Source: Anaerolineae bacterium
GTDB lineage: Bacteria > Chloroflexota > Anaerolineae > Aggregatilineales > Phototrophicaceae
Assembly: GCA_019912965.1 (NCBI GenBank)
Contig: JAIOHM010000067.1
Span: 1-64,000, forward strand
Direction of reading: 5' to 3'
DNA: 64,000 nucleotides
Shown here: in pieces, positions 50,371 to 58,606 of the stretch
Position numbering within the stretch: the stretch's first letter is position 1
Layout of the letters: each line of letters begins with the position of its first letter
Made by a program: the position numbers and the translations under genes
The notes under the pieces: model-generated
Seen by the model: the letters and a program-made list of their open reading frames with translations, nothing else
Database searches by the model: none
What the model was told of the DNA's origin: nothing

Positions 50371-50530
50371 AGAGGTTCGCAGAGTATGAGATTTTAAGCC
50401 CTGAGTACTGAGTAGTGAGTAGTGAGATAAAAAGTAACGAGTAACAAGTAACGAATGATGAGTGACAAAAACCAAGAACCCAGAACCAAGAGCTAAAGGC
50501 CAACGGCTGATAACTGAATGCTGACGACTC
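50345..50530. repeat. Low-complexity dispersed repeat cluster
   Basis: Adjacent blocks of CACAGAACACAGAGG-like, GAGTAGTGAGTAGTGAG-like, AGTAACGAGTAACAAGTAACG-like and CCAAGAACCCAGAACCAAGA-like sequence. Each is made of short, drifted units. I recall this style of repeat from Chloroflexota and other genomes rich in dispersed repeats. It covers the signal-peptide region of the neighbouring lipoprotein. Confidence 0.7.
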
Positions 50531-50536
50531 AAGTGT

Positions 50537-50767
50537 TTACCTCGGTGTTTTAGGGGCAGGGAGGCGGCGGTTAGCGGCGAGTTGAGCTTCCAATTCAGTG
50601 CGGCGCTGCTGGCTTGCAAAGCGGGCTTCGGCCATCGTTTCTGCCCAACCGCGTTTGAGTTCCGCAATCACTTTTTCGCCCGCTTCCGGGGCAAACAGCA
50701 TGACCAGTGCAGCACCCACGCCCGCACCCACGCCAAAACCAATCATCAGGCTCATTAGTTTACGCAT
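50537..50767 (-). CDS. YtxH-like small membrane protein
   Basis: 76 residues from ATG 50767 (GGAGG six bases upstream; ATG 50770 also possible). One glycine-zipper-like membrane helix (IGFGVGAGVGAALVMLFAP, about 7-26), the FAPEAGEK element typical of YtxH family proteins, then a charged helical tail. Function unknown in general; members are often stress-associated. Confidence 0.8.
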   Translation of the reverse strand: MRKLMSLMIGFGVGAGVGAALVMLFAPEAGEKVIAELKRGWAETMAEARFASQQRRTELEAQLAANRRLPAPKTPR

Positions 50768-50879
50768 CATTCACCTCCTCGAAACCTCATTATAACCACA
50801 GCATCCGTAACGCGCACAGACAAAATGTGGTTTGCGGTAGAATGGGCGGCACACTTTAGCTTACTGAAGGAGATTTTTC

Positions 50880-51263
50880 ATGAGCAAACAGGCCATCGTA
50901 GCTGTTAAAGCCCCGCCCGCCGCTGGGCCATATTCCCATGCGATTGTAGCCAACGGTTTTGTATTCACCGCCGGACAATTGGGCTTGGTGCCGGAAACCA
51001 AAACCATGATTGAAGGTGGCATCGAAGAACAGACGCGGCAGGTTTTGACCAACGTAAAAACCATTTTGGAAGCTGCCGGGTCGAGCCTCGATAAAGTGGT
51101 CAAGACAACCGTATTTTTGAAAGATATGAACGACTTCGCAGCCATGAACGCCGTGTATGCCACCTTCTTCACTGAAAATCCGCCCGCACGTTCGACAGTT
51201 CAGGTTGCCAAACTGCCGCTGGATGCGATGGTGGAAATCGAGACAGTCGCAGTATTGGATTAA
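50880..51263 (+). CDS. ridA: RidA family enamine/imine deaminase
   Basis: 127 residues, full-length YjgF/YER057c/UK114 protein. It has GPYSHAIVANGFVFTAGQLG at the front and NPPARSTVQVAKLPLDAMVEIE at the end, with the active-site Arg (PARST) and Glu (VEIE). It hydrolyses reactive 2-aminoacrylate and related imines made by PLP enzymes. GAAGGAG lies 9 bases before the ATG; a TAGAAT -10-like box is at 50838, without a good -35. Confidence 0.95.
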   Translation: MSKQAIVAVKAPPAAGPYSHAIVANGFVFTAGQLGLVPETKTMIEGGIEEQTRQVLTNVKTILEAAGSSLDKVVKTTVFLKDMNDFAAMNAVYATFFTENPPARSTVQVAKLPLDAMVEIETVAVLD

Positions 51264-51274
51264 ACGCCAAGTAT

Positions 51275-52219
51275 TCAATCGGGAAGCCAGACGGGAAGTC
51301 CTTCAAAACGCGGACTGTAGGTCAGGCGGCGCAAGTTCGAGCCATCGGGGTTTATCAAATAAATTTCGGTCTGCCCTTCCCTGTCAGAGATGAAAGCAAT
51401 CTGTTTCCCATCCGGTGACCATGCCGGATTACTGTCAATTGCGGGGTGATCGGTCAGGCGTTGGATTACCCCGCTGTCCAGATCAATCCGGTAAATATCG
51501 GATGTGACCAGATTGCCGGAAGCATAGGCAATCTGCTTGCCATCCGGCGACCATGACAGACTATAATCATTGTTCGGGTCAGTCGTCAGCCGGCGCTGAT
51601 TGGCGTTACAGCTTTCCACATCGTCAAGACAGCCTACGCCTATCATGTACAGGTCAAACTGTTGGGTAGTTGATAAATCTGGTTCATGGCTGGAGATATA
51701 TGCAATTTGCTTGCCATCTGGCGACCATGCAAAATCCAGTTTCCAGCCAGTGCTGAAGGTTAATCGCTGTCGGTTTGTGCCATCAGCATTCATAATCCAT
51801 AATTCATTGCTGTCATTGGTAAGGACACTGGCGAAAACCACCCGCTTGCCATCTGGTGACCAGGATACCCACTCATCAAAACCATATCGCTGTTGAAACG
51901 ACTGCATCTCCCCATTGGATGTATCCAGCAGGAATATTTCCATGCCGCTGCCCACGAATGGATGTGCGCCGACTTGCAAACCATCGGGTGACCGTTTAAG
52001 GCAGCACTGATTCACAGCAGTCAGATTCAGTCGGGCAGGCAGTGCGCGATTTATATCCATCACATAGGTTTTGTACTGACTGTAAAAGCGGAATTGATGA
52101 AAGCCGAGGAATGCCAGCCGCGGTTCTGGCGGGAGTGTACTGCCAAGCAGTGGGGCAGCGATGGTTAGGATTGCAATCAGGATACACAAACGGAGGGCAA
52201 GACGGACGAAGAAGCGCAT
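51275..52219 (-). CDS. Secreted PD40/TolB-like beta-propeller protein
   Basis: 314 residues. Signal peptide or N-terminal anchor (about 7-26), then five or so PD40 repeats, seen as WSPDGKRVVFAS, WSPDGKQIAYISS, WSPDGKQIAYAS and WSPDGKQIAFISDREGQ, each near 45 residues apart. No peptidase domain follows, so it is a ligand-binding or scaffold propeller on the cell surface. It ends 11 bases after ridA's stop, on the opposite strand. Confidence 0.88.
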   Translation of the reverse strand: MRFFVRLALRLCILIAILTIAAPLLGSTLPPEPRLAFLGFHQFRFYSQYKTYVMDINRALPARLNLTAVNQCCLKRSPDGLQVGAHPFVGSGMEIFLLDTSNGEMQSFQQRYGFDEWVSWSPDGKRVVFASVLTNDSNELWIMNADGTNRQRLTFSTGWKLDFAWSPDGKQIAYISSHEPDLSTTQQFDLYMIGVGCLDDVESCNANQRRLTTDPNNDYSLSWSPDGKQIAYASGNLVTSDIYRIDLDSGVIQRLTDHPAIDSNPAWSPDGKQIAFISDREGQTEIYLINPDGSNLRRLTYSPRFEGLPVWLPD

Positions 52220-52226
52220 CTGACAA

Positions 52227-52574
52227 TTATTCTTCGCTGTTTTTCCCCTGCTCTTCTAGCAGGCGGGCGATAATGAGTTGAATATCGCCCATTGTGCCCA
52301 ATCCAGCCAACCCACCAATCGCCGTGAGCGCAATACCGCCCAGCAAGTCACCATCCGTGCGCGTGTTTATCAGCATCACCAGTCCCAGTGCGGCTGTTCC
52401 CCAAAACACCAGCGCAGGCAGCCCAGCCACAAATATGTACTGGAGTGGGGTTAGATCTTCAGGAATATCAATATGAGTCGGTGTCACGTCCAAGGCGTGG
52501 CGTCCGATGAGGCGGAGCGCCAACCAGTGCAGGCTTTCATGGGGTGGGCCAAAGAGTTGTATGAGAAAGTTCAT
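52227..52574 (-). CDS. Membrane protein with two helices, unknown
   Basis: About 115 residues from ATG 52574. An N-terminal amphipathic part with many His (HESLHWLALRLIGRHALD), then two hydrophobic helices (about 48-68 and 78-98) and a charged tail. No family recognised. Its stop is 7 bases before the propeller gene start, so the two may be co-transcribed. Confidence 0.62.
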   Translation of the reverse strand: MNFLIQLFGPPHESLHWLALRLIGRHALDVTPTHIDIPEDLTPLQYIFVAGLPALVFWGTAALGLVMLINTRTDGDLLGGIALTAIGGLAGLGTMGDIQLIIARLLEEQGKNSEE

Positions 52575-52580
52575 ATTTAT

Positions 52581-52610
52581 AGTCACTAGTCGTTAGTCAC
52601 TAATTGTCAG
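52581..52610. repeat. Short TAGTCACTAGTCGTTAGTCACTAAT repeat
   Basis: Units of TAGTCACTA/CGTTAGTCACTA just upstream of the two-helix gene. It is of the same low-complexity style as the cluster at 50345-50530. Confidence 0.5.
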
Positions 52611-52663
52611 TCTATATGTTGGCGGCAACCAGTGAATAGACTAACAATTAAAGACTTGCGACT

Positions 52664-52972
52664 CTAAAATTCCGGTTTGAAGGGTAGATTTTCGATAGCA
52701 GTAGCGGCATCGACATCTTTAGCCGTGATTTTGCCGTCTGCCGAGTGAGTATTAAAACGCACGGTCACTTTTTTGTAGCCGATGTGCATATCCGGGTGAT
52801 GATCGAGGCCATCGGCAACCACGCCAACCGCACTGGCGAAGGCAATCCCGGCCAGATATTGATCCAGTTTGAAGGTTTTAGTCAGGATATCGCCGTCACG
52901 TTCCCATCCAGGAAGGTTGACCAGCGCCTCGTGAATTTGTTCATCCGTCAGAGCTTGAGGCTTACCGCCCAT
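52664..52972 (-). CDS. phhB: Pterin-4-alpha-carbinolamine dehydratase
   Basis: 102 residues, normal length for the PCD/DCoH family, which dehydrates 4a-hydroxytetrahydropterin. The signature is HHPDMHIGYKKVTVRFNTH with the catalytic histidines. ATG 52972 is preferred over the longer frame (53047), since GGAG lies 9 bases before it. No aromatic amino-acid hydroxylase is adjacent, so the client enzyme is unknown; some relatives serve in molybdopterin-related chemistry. Confidence 0.92.
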   Translation of the reverse strand: MGGKPQALTDEQIHEALVNLPGWERDGDILTKTFKLDQYLAGIAFASAVGVVADGLDHHPDMHIGYKKVTVRFNTHSADGKITAKDVDAATAIENLPFKPEF

Positions 52973-53176
52973 TTTGGTTGCTCCTTTATTGAACGAAGCT
53001 GCATGAGTCCACGTATCATTATAGCGGTGGCTGGCGGTTGAAACCATAGGGCATGTCGATTACGATAAACCTTAATGAACCGCTAAGACACAAACAGGTT
53101 ATCAATCCAAAAACTGTGAAATGACAACTGATACCTGTAATCAAGTTCAAATAAAGAAAGTGAGAGTAACTACCAC

Positions 53177-54997
53177 ATGGTCGTCAATACACCGGAAAAA
53201 GTAACGGGCGCGGAGAATATCATCTGGGATTTGTCGGTGTTTTACACAGGCGTGGATGACCCGGCCATCCAGCGCGATATGGACACAGTAAATGCCGAGG
53301 TTGACCAGTTCGCGGCGCAGTATAAAGGGCGCATCGCCGAATTAGACGCTGAAGAAATGATGGATGCCATCAAGGCGCTGGAAAGCATTTATGACCACAG
53401 CGGACGCATCGGCAACTTCGCCCATCTGATGTTCAGCACCGATACCGCCGATCCACGAAACGGGGCGCTGGTGCAAAAGATCACCGAATACGGCGCGCAG
53501 ATTAACCAGAAAATTCTGTTCTTTGATCTGGAATGGAACAATACCGACGATGCGAAGGCGCAGGCGCTGCTTAATGATCCGACATTAACAGAATACCGCC
53601 ATATGCTGGAAGCCGAACGCCGTTATAAACCGTTCCAGTTGAGTGAGATTGAAGAACAACTGTTGGTCGAAAAATCGGTGACGGGGCGCAGTGCATGGAC
53701 GCGCTTTTTCACCCAACTGACCAGTGCGATGCGTGTTGAGTTCGACGGTGAAAAACTCCCGATGACGCCCGTACTGGGCAAGCTCCACGAACCCGACCGC
53801 GAAATCCGCCGCAAAGCTGCGGAATCCATCACAACGGCCTTAGGTGATAAGTCGATGGAATTGGGTTATATCTTCAATGTTCTGGCTGCGGATAAGGCCT
53901 CGGATGACAAGCGGCGTGGGTATCCCTCCTGGATTTCCTCGCGTAACCTGTCCAACAAAGCGCCGGATGCGGTGGTCGATGCGCTCGTTCAGTCCGTGAC
54001 CAGCAACTATGACATCGTAGCGCGCCACTATAACCTGAAGCGGATTCTCCTCGGCCTTGATGAACTGACCGATTATGACCGTTATGCACCGCTGCCCATC
54101 AGCGAAGGCGATACGTTCTATCAATGGAACGAAGCACAGGATATTGTGCAGAAAGCCTTCGATGCCTTCAGCCCGCGCGTAGCAGAAATCTCTGCACGGT
54201 TCTTTAACGAGAATTGGATTCATGCGCCTGTCCTGCCCAACAAGCGCGGCGGTGCGTTCTGCGCCTTCACCGTTCCATCGGCACATCCGTTTGTGTTCGT
54301 CAACTACGAAGGCAAAGCCCGCGATGTGATGACGCTGGCGCACGAACTCGGTCATGGTGTTCATGCTTATCTGGCGGGTGAAGCACACGGTTTGTTCGGC
54401 ATGAACACCCCGCTAACAACGGCGGAAATGGCCTCGACCTTTGGCGAAATGCTGGTCTTTAAAGACCTGATGGGCAAAGAACCCGATGCAGCGGCGCGGC
54501 TGTCTATGCTCATGCACAAGATTGAGGACACCTTCGCTACTGTCTTCCGCCAGATTTCAATGAACCGTTTTGAAGATGCATTCCATACTGCTCGCCGCAC
54601 CGAAGGCGAACTGACGCCTGACCGCATCGGGCAAATCTGGATGCAGACGCAGCAGGCTATGTTTGGCGAGAGCGTGAACTTGGGCGAAGGTTACACCAAG
54701 TGGTGGAGTTACATCCCGCACTTCCTGCACACCCCCGGTTACGTCTATGCCTATGCCTTTGGCGAACTGTTGGTGTTGGCGCTGTTCAACACTTATCAAG
54801 AACGCGGCGCGGCTTTCGTTCCGCAGTTTGTGGATGTGCTGGCAGCAGGTGACTCGGATTGGCCGGAACAAATTCTGGCGAAAGTCGGCGTTGACCTGAC
54901 CGATCTGAACTTCTGGAACCAGGGCTTGGAAGCAGTGCGCGTCCTCGTTGAACAGGAAGAACAACTGGCGCGGGAAGTTTACCCGGAAAAATTCTAA
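53177..54997 (+). CDS. pepF: Oligoendopeptidase F (M3 family)
   Basis: A 606-residue cytoplasmic zinc peptidase cleaving short oligopeptides. Metal site HELGHGVHAYLA (H389, E390, H393) with the third ligand in ASTFGEMLVFKDL. The N-terminal helical part (WDLSVFYTGVDDPAIQRD) and length are typical of PepF. GAGAG lies about 13 bases before the ATG. A palindrome, not a T-run terminator, follows the stop. Confidence 0.95.
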   Translation: MVVNTPEKVTGAENIIWDLSVFYTGVDDPAIQRDMDTVNAEVDQFAAQYKGRIAELDAEEMMDAIKALESIYDHSGRIGNFAHLMFSTDTADPRNGALVQKITEYGAQINQKILFFDLEWNNTDDAKAQALLNDPTLTEYRHMLEAERRYKPFQLSEIEEQLLVEKSVTGRSAWTRFFTQLTSAMRVEFDGEKLPMTPVLGKLHEPDREIRRKAAESITTALGDKSMELGYIFNVLAADKASDDKRRGYPSWISSRNLSNKAPDAVVDALVQSVTSNYDIVARHYNLKRILLGLDELTDYDRYAPLPISEGDTFYQWNEAQDIVQKAFDAFSPRVAEISARFFNENWIHAPVLPNKRGGAFCAFTVPSAHPFVFVNYEGKARDVMTLAHELGHGVHAYLAGEAHGLFGMNTPLTTAEMASTFGEMLVFKDLMGKEPDAAARLSMLMHKIEDTFATVFRQISMNRFEDAFHTARRTEGELTPDRIGQIWMQTQQAMFGESVNLGEGYTKWWSYIPHFLHTPGYVYAYAFGELLVLALFNTYQERGAAFVPQFVDVLAAGDSDWPEQILAKVGVDLTDLNFWNQGLEAVRVLVEQEEQLAREVYPEKF

Positions 54998-55011
54998 ACA
55001 AGGATGAGTTT

Positions 55012-55040
55012 GCAGGGGCATCCAACCCGGATGCCCCTGC
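55012..55040. repeat. Palindromic repeat, perfect 12-bp stem
   Basis: GCAGGGGCATCC (55012-55023) and GGATGCCCCTGC (55029-55040) with a 5-base loop, between pepF and the SDR gene. No T-run follows. It belongs to the family with G4/C4 arms seen at 5731, 21177 and 58575. Confidence 0.72.
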
Positions 55041-55061
55041 TGCCAACTGGGAGGAATCAAC

Positions 55062-55829
55062 ATGAGCCAACGCATTGCACTTGTCACCGGAGCGAGTCGG
55101 CGCATCGGAATCGGCACGGCGGTTTGCCGTGCATTGGCGGCGCAGGGCGTGGATGTCGTTTTCACCTACTGGAACGCCTACGACCAAACCATGCCGTGGG
55201 GACAAGATACCACAGCACGGTCTGAACTAGAAACAGAACTGAAAGCGATGGGGGTGCGCTGTGCCAATTTGGAGGCCGATTTGAGCGACCCCGCGACACC
55301 CACCCGGATTCTGGATTTTGCCGAAGCGACATTGGGCGCGGTTTCGATTCTGGTCAATAACGCGACTTATTCGGTGAACGGAGATTATACCGAGTTAGAT
55401 GCTGCCATGCTGGACGCGCATTATGCCGTCAACATCCGTGGCGCGTTTTTGCTGAGTACCGAATTTGTCAAACGGTTCAAAGCAGGACGCGGCGGACGCA
55501 TCATCAACCTGACTTCCGGGCAGTCGCTTGGGCCAATGTCCAACGAACTGGCTTATGCGGCGACCAAAGGTGCGGTTGAAGCCTTTACATTATCGCTGGC
55601 GGGCGGTGTTGGAGAAAAGGGGATCACCGTCAACGCGGTTGACCCCGGCCCAACCGATACCGGATGGATGGATGATGATTTGAAAGCCTATTTGGCTGGG
55701 CGTACCCCTCGCGGACGAGTCGGCCTGCCGGAAGACGCCGCCCGTTTGATCGCTTTTCTGGCGAGCGAAGAAGCTGAATGGATCACCGGACAGATCATTC
55801 ATTCTCATGGGGGATTCGGCTGGAAGTAA
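55062..55829 (+). CDS. SDR-family oxidoreductase (3-oxoacyl-ACP reductase-like)
   Basis: 255 residues, classical short-chain dehydrogenase: cofactor motif TGASRRIGIG, NNAT, catalytic Ser in LTSGQS, YAATK (Tyr and Lys) and the C-terminal WITGQIIHSHGGFGW ending. It resembles FabG-like proteins of secondary metabolism; substrate uncertain. GGGAGGA lies 8 bases before the ATG. The acetyltransferase gene follows after 10 bases. Confidence 0.92.
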   Translation: MSQRIALVTGASRRIGIGTAVCRALAAQGVDVVFTYWNAYDQTMPWGQDTTARSELETELKAMGVRCANLEADLSDPATPTRILDFAEATLGAVSILVNNATYSVNGDYTELDAAMLDAHYAVNIRGAFLLSTEFVKRFKAGRGGRIINLTSGQSLGPMSNELAYAATKGAVEAFTLSLAGGVGEKGITVNAVDPGPTDTGWMDDDLKAYLAGRTPRGRVGLPEDAARLIAFLASEEAEWITGQIIHSHGGFGWK

Positions 55830-55839
55830 AGGAACAAAC

Positions 55840-56367
55840 ATGACTCATTTGGAAACGGAACGGCTGATTTTACGCAGCTTTCAGCCGGAGGATTTAAACG
55901 ATTATCACCAGCAAATTTACAGCGACCCGGATGTAACCCGCTTTCTGCCGACTGGCAAACCCCGCCCGATTGAGAAAACCAAAGCGGTGCTGGATTTTTC
56001 AATCGAGCATGAAACCGAACATGGATTCAGCCTGTGGGCGGTGATCGAAAAAAGCAGCGGCCAGTTCATCGGTCACTGCGGATTGGTGTATTTAAAAGGC
56101 ACGCCGGACGTTGAAGTGGCTTATGCCTATGGCAAAGTCTATTGGGGAAAAGGCTATGCCTCAGAGGCTGCCCGTGCCAGTTTGCAATACGGCTTTGAAA
56201 CTGCCAATCTACCCTATATTGTGGCGCTGGCTGAACCGGAAAATCTCGCTTCGCAGCGGGTGATGCAAAAAATCGGCATGGTGCATGAAGGCTTAACGAC
56301 ACAGTATTATGAGTCGCCGCTGGAGGTATATCGGATAACGCGCGATGCTTGGATGAAGGAAAAATAA
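55840..56367 (+). CDS. RimJ/RimL-type GNAT acetyltransferase
   Basis: 175 residues. ETERLILRSFQPEDLNDY at the start and the acetyl-CoA block VAYAYGKVYWGKGYASEAAR, then PENLASQRVMQKIGM, are diagnostic of the RimJ-like GNAT_3 family, which acetylates protein N-termini or small amines. ATG 55840 with AAAGGA upstream is chosen over 55807, which would overlap the SDR gene. A terminator starts 24 bases after its stop. Confidence 0.92.
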   Translation: MTHLETERLILRSFQPEDLNDYHQQIYSDPDVTRFLPTGKPRPIEKTKAVLDFSIEHETEHGFSLWAVIEKSSGQFIGHCGLVYLKGTPDVEVAYAYGKVYWGKGYASEAARASLQYGFETANLPYIVALAEPENLASQRVMQKIGMVHEGLTTQYYESPLEVYRITRDAWMKEK

Positions 56368-56390
56368 GATTAGCCACCAATTTCGCAACC

Positions 56391-56413
56391 ACCCGCCACC
56401 ATGCGGGTTTTTT
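56391..56413 (+). terminator. Intrinsic terminator ending 8 bases before the sigma-factor start
   Basis: ACCCGC (56391-56396) and GCGGGT (56403-56408) pair perfectly around a 6-base loop and run into TTTTTT. It would end SDR/GNAT transcripts directly upstream of the ECF sigma start, taking the place of its ribosome-binding site. Confidence 0.75.
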
Positions 56414-56420
56414 ATTCTTG

Positions 56421-57044
56421 ATGAAACTTTTCAACCGTAAACCCAAACCACGTGACCTGACGCAGCTTTCAGATGCCGAACTGGTCGTCCTGGCAAAAAC
56501 TGACCAGGAAGCCTTTGGCGCGCTTTATGAACGCTACGTCGAGAAAATCTATAAATACATCTACTACCGCACGGGCAACCACCACGACGCCGAAGATTTA
56601 GCGTCTGCCGTGTTTCACCGGGCGATGGCGCACATCGAAAACTACACCGAACGTGGTGTACCGTTTCAGGCGTGGCTGTACCGGATTGCCCATAATCTGG
56701 TCGCCAACTGGCACCGCGACCGGGGACGGCGCAAGATCATCCCGCTGGAAGAATTTGTCAATTCCGGCCTGCACTTCGATGCGCCGGATGCAGCCGCCGA
56801 GGATAAAGAAGAGCGCCAGCAACTTCTGGAAGCAATTGCGCGGCTGCCGGATGAACGCCAGCAGTTGCTTTACTTGAAATTTGTCTCCGGCCTTTCCAAT
56901 GCGGATGTCGGGGAAATTCTGGATCGTACCGAGGGCGCAATTAAATCGCTTTATCACCGTACCCTGATTGCGCTGCGCGATGATATTCAGATGCAGCAGA
57001 CGACCAAAAGACCGATGACCACAAAAGAAGGCAAGCATGGCTAA
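56421..57044 (+). CDS. ECF-family RNA polymerase sigma factor
   Basis: 207 residues from ATG 56421. Sigma region 2 spans FGALYERYVEKIYKYIYYRTG through DAEDLASAVFHRAMAHIE and region 4 spans LPDERQQLLYLKFVSGLSNADVGEILDRTEGAIKSLYHR. It directs RNA polymerase to an unknown regulon. The start is unusual: the sequence before the ATG is a terminator hairpin with its T-run and there is no SD, so translation may be leaderless or start from a promoter inside the GNAT gene region. The stop overlaps the next gene's ATG (57037) by 8 bases. Confidence 0.92.
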   Translation: MKLFNRKPKPRDLTQLSDAELVVLAKTDQEAFGALYERYVEKIYKYIYYRTGNHHDAEDLASAVFHRAMAHIENYTERGVPFQAWLYRIAHNLVANWHRDRGRRKIIPLEEFVNSGLHFDAPDAAAEDKEERQQLLEAIARLPDERQQLLYLKFVSGLSNADVGEILDRTEGAIKSLYHRTLIALRDDIQMQQTTKRPMTTKEGKHG

Positions 57045-57414
57045 CGATTTGCAACTCGAAAATCTGCTCTCTGCCGTCACCGACGCGCTGCTGGCCGAAG
57101 AAGGCCAGAATCTTGACCTGATTGTTGGTCGTTATGCTGTGCCGCGTTCGGAAGTTGAAGGGCTGGTCGGCATTATCCGCCGCCTGCATGTCACCATGGT
57201 TGGGGCGCAGCCTTCACGCCGATTTGTGCGTCGCTTGAAGCACGAATTGGTCGGAATGCCTAACACCAACGTAGTCGCCCGCATCCGCTATTTGCCTCCG
57301 CGTGTGCAGCTTGCCGCCGGAATCGCGTTGGTAGCTGGATTTATGCTGATTACCCGCCGACGCATGATGGATGAATCCCGCCGCGAAAAGCACGAAGTTC
57401 CGGTCTTGCAGTAA
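57037..57414 (+). CDS. Single-pass membrane protein, candidate anti-sigma factor
   Basis: 125 residues. A cytoplasmic N-terminal region (about 1-88, helical), one membrane helix (about 91-107, VQLAAGIALVAGFMLI) and a short, charged tail. The start overlaps the ECF sigma gene by 8 bases, so the two are translationally coupled, which is the usual arrangement for sigma/anti-sigma pairs. No zinc-binding HxxxCxxC motif of the ZAS type is present, so an anti-sigma role rests on context only. A strong terminator follows. Confidence 0.78.
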   Translation: MANDLQLENLLSAVTDALLAEEGQNLDLIVGRYAVPRSEVEGLVGIIRRLHVTMVGAQPSRRFVRRLKHELVGMPNTNVVARIRYLPPRVQLAAGIALVAGFMLITRRRMMDESRREKHEVPVLQ

Positions 57415-57441
57415 TCTGACAAGATTGTAATATAAACTACT

Positions 57442-57476
57442 CGATACTTGGAAAACCCAAGTATCGTTTATTTTTT
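57442..57476 (+). terminator. Intrinsic terminator of the sigma-factor operon
   Basis: CGATACTTGG (57442-57451) and CCAAGTATCG (57457-57466) form a perfect 10-bp stem with a 5-base loop, followed by TTTATTTTTT. Confidence 0.9.
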
Positions 57477-57520
57477 GACAGTTGTGACAGAGAGCAAAGA
57501 GCCGATTTCAGGAGATTTTT

Positions 57521-58558
57521 ATGACCAAGCGACGCGCCGAAATTACCGGGTGGGGTAAATATGTGCCGGAAAAAATATTAACGAATGATGATCTCGCTAA
57601 AATGGTTGATACTAATGATGAGTGGATTACTTCCCGCACAGGTATTAAGGAGCGCCGCATCCGTTCGGAAAGCGATACCACCACCAGCATGGCCGCCGCT
57701 GCCAGCCTTGATGCGCTGGGCGTGGCGGGTCTCCAACCCAGCGATCTTGATCTGATTATTGTCGCTAATTCCTCGCCGGATTATTTGCTGCCTTCTCCCG
57801 CTAATTATTTGCAGCACTCACTGGGGGCAACCTGCCCGGCCTTCACGATTGCTGCCGGATGCTCAGGCTTTGTGTATTCGCTGGTCACTGCACATCAATT
57901 TATTGAAACGGGCGCATATAAAAATGTACTGGTGGTCGGCGTGGAACTGGTTTCCTATGCGCTGGACTACACCGATCGTTCAACCTGCATCCTGTTTGGG
58001 GATGCGGCGGCGGCGGTTGTCCTGCAACCCAGCACCAACGGCGCGGGAGTGATTTCATTTGAACTCGGTTCAGACGGCAGTCAGGCCCATCACCTGTGGG
58101 TTCCCGGCGGTGGGACAGTTAATCCGGTTTCGCAGAAAGTAGTCGATAACCGTGAACACTACATCCGTATGAATGGGCAGGAAGTTTTTAAATTTGCTGT
58201 CCGCAAACTGACCACCAGCCTGAACAATATCACCGCTGCCGCTGGAATGACGGTAGGTGATTTGGATGTAATTATTCCGCATCAGGCTAATCTGCGAATC
58301 ATCGAGTTCGCCGCGCGGACGCTGGATATGCCGATGGATAAATTCTTCGTCAATGTCCATAAATATGGCAATACCTCGGCGGCATCCATCCCGCTGGCAT
58401 TGGTGGAAGCCATTCAGGAAGGCCGTCTCAAATCTGGCGATGTAACCGGAATGGTCGCCTTCGGCAGTGGCTTATCATGGGCTGGGGCAGTCGTCAAAAT
58501 GGGTGAGGCCATCAGCAACCCGGTTGGCATTCCCGCTGGCGCAGCCATAACCGCCTGA
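57521..58558 (+). CDS. fabH: 3-oxoacyl-ACP synthase III
   Basis: A 345-residue thiolase-fold condensing enzyme that starts fatty-acid synthesis from acyl-CoA and malonyl-ACP. The catalytic triad is C114 (AAGCSGF), H254 (IIPHQAN) and N284 (KYGNTSAAS). It also has the N-terminal ITGWGKYVPEKILTNDDL and WITSRTGIKERR blocks. Slightly longer than E. coli FabH because of a C-terminal tail. CAGGAG lies upstream of the ATG. No other fab gene adjoins. Confidence 0.94.
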   Translation: MTKRRAEITGWGKYVPEKILTNDDLAKMVDTNDEWITSRTGIKERRIRSESDTTTSMAAAASLDALGVAGLQPSDLDLIIVANSSPDYLLPSPANYLQHSLGATCPAFTIAAGCSGFVYSLVTAHQFIETGAYKNVLVVGVELVSYALDYTDRSTCILFGDAAAAVVLQPSTNGAGVISFELGSDGSQAHHLWVPGGGTVNPVSQKVVDNREHYIRMNGQEVFKFAVRKLTTSLNNITAAAGMTVGDLDVIIPHQANLRIIEFAARTLDMPMDKFFVNVHKYGNTSAASIPLALVEAIQEGRLKSGDVTGMVAFGSGLSWAGAVVKMGEAISNPVGIPAGAAITA

Positions 58559-58574
58559 TACCTCAAAAATCCAT

Positions 58575-58606
58575 GTAGGGCGCAGTATGTTGCGCCCTTA
58601 CTTTTC
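58575..58606 (+). terminator. Palindrome of the GTAGGGGC family serving as fabH terminator
   Basis: GTAGGGCGCA (58575-58584) pairs with TGCGCCCTTAC (58591-58601, one bulged base) and is followed by TTTTC. It begins 16 bases after the fabH stop. Sequence ends match the dispersed palindromes. Confidence 0.65.

Noticed and set aside
50371..50667. N-terminal extension of the lipoprotein (99 more codons)
   Set aside because: It starts inside and antisense to the YtxH-like gene and runs through low-complexity repeats; a 99-residue extension before a signal peptide is not plausible.
52973..53047. Longer start for the pterin dehydratase
   Set aside because: The internal ATG at 52972 has a good SD and gives the family's usual length.
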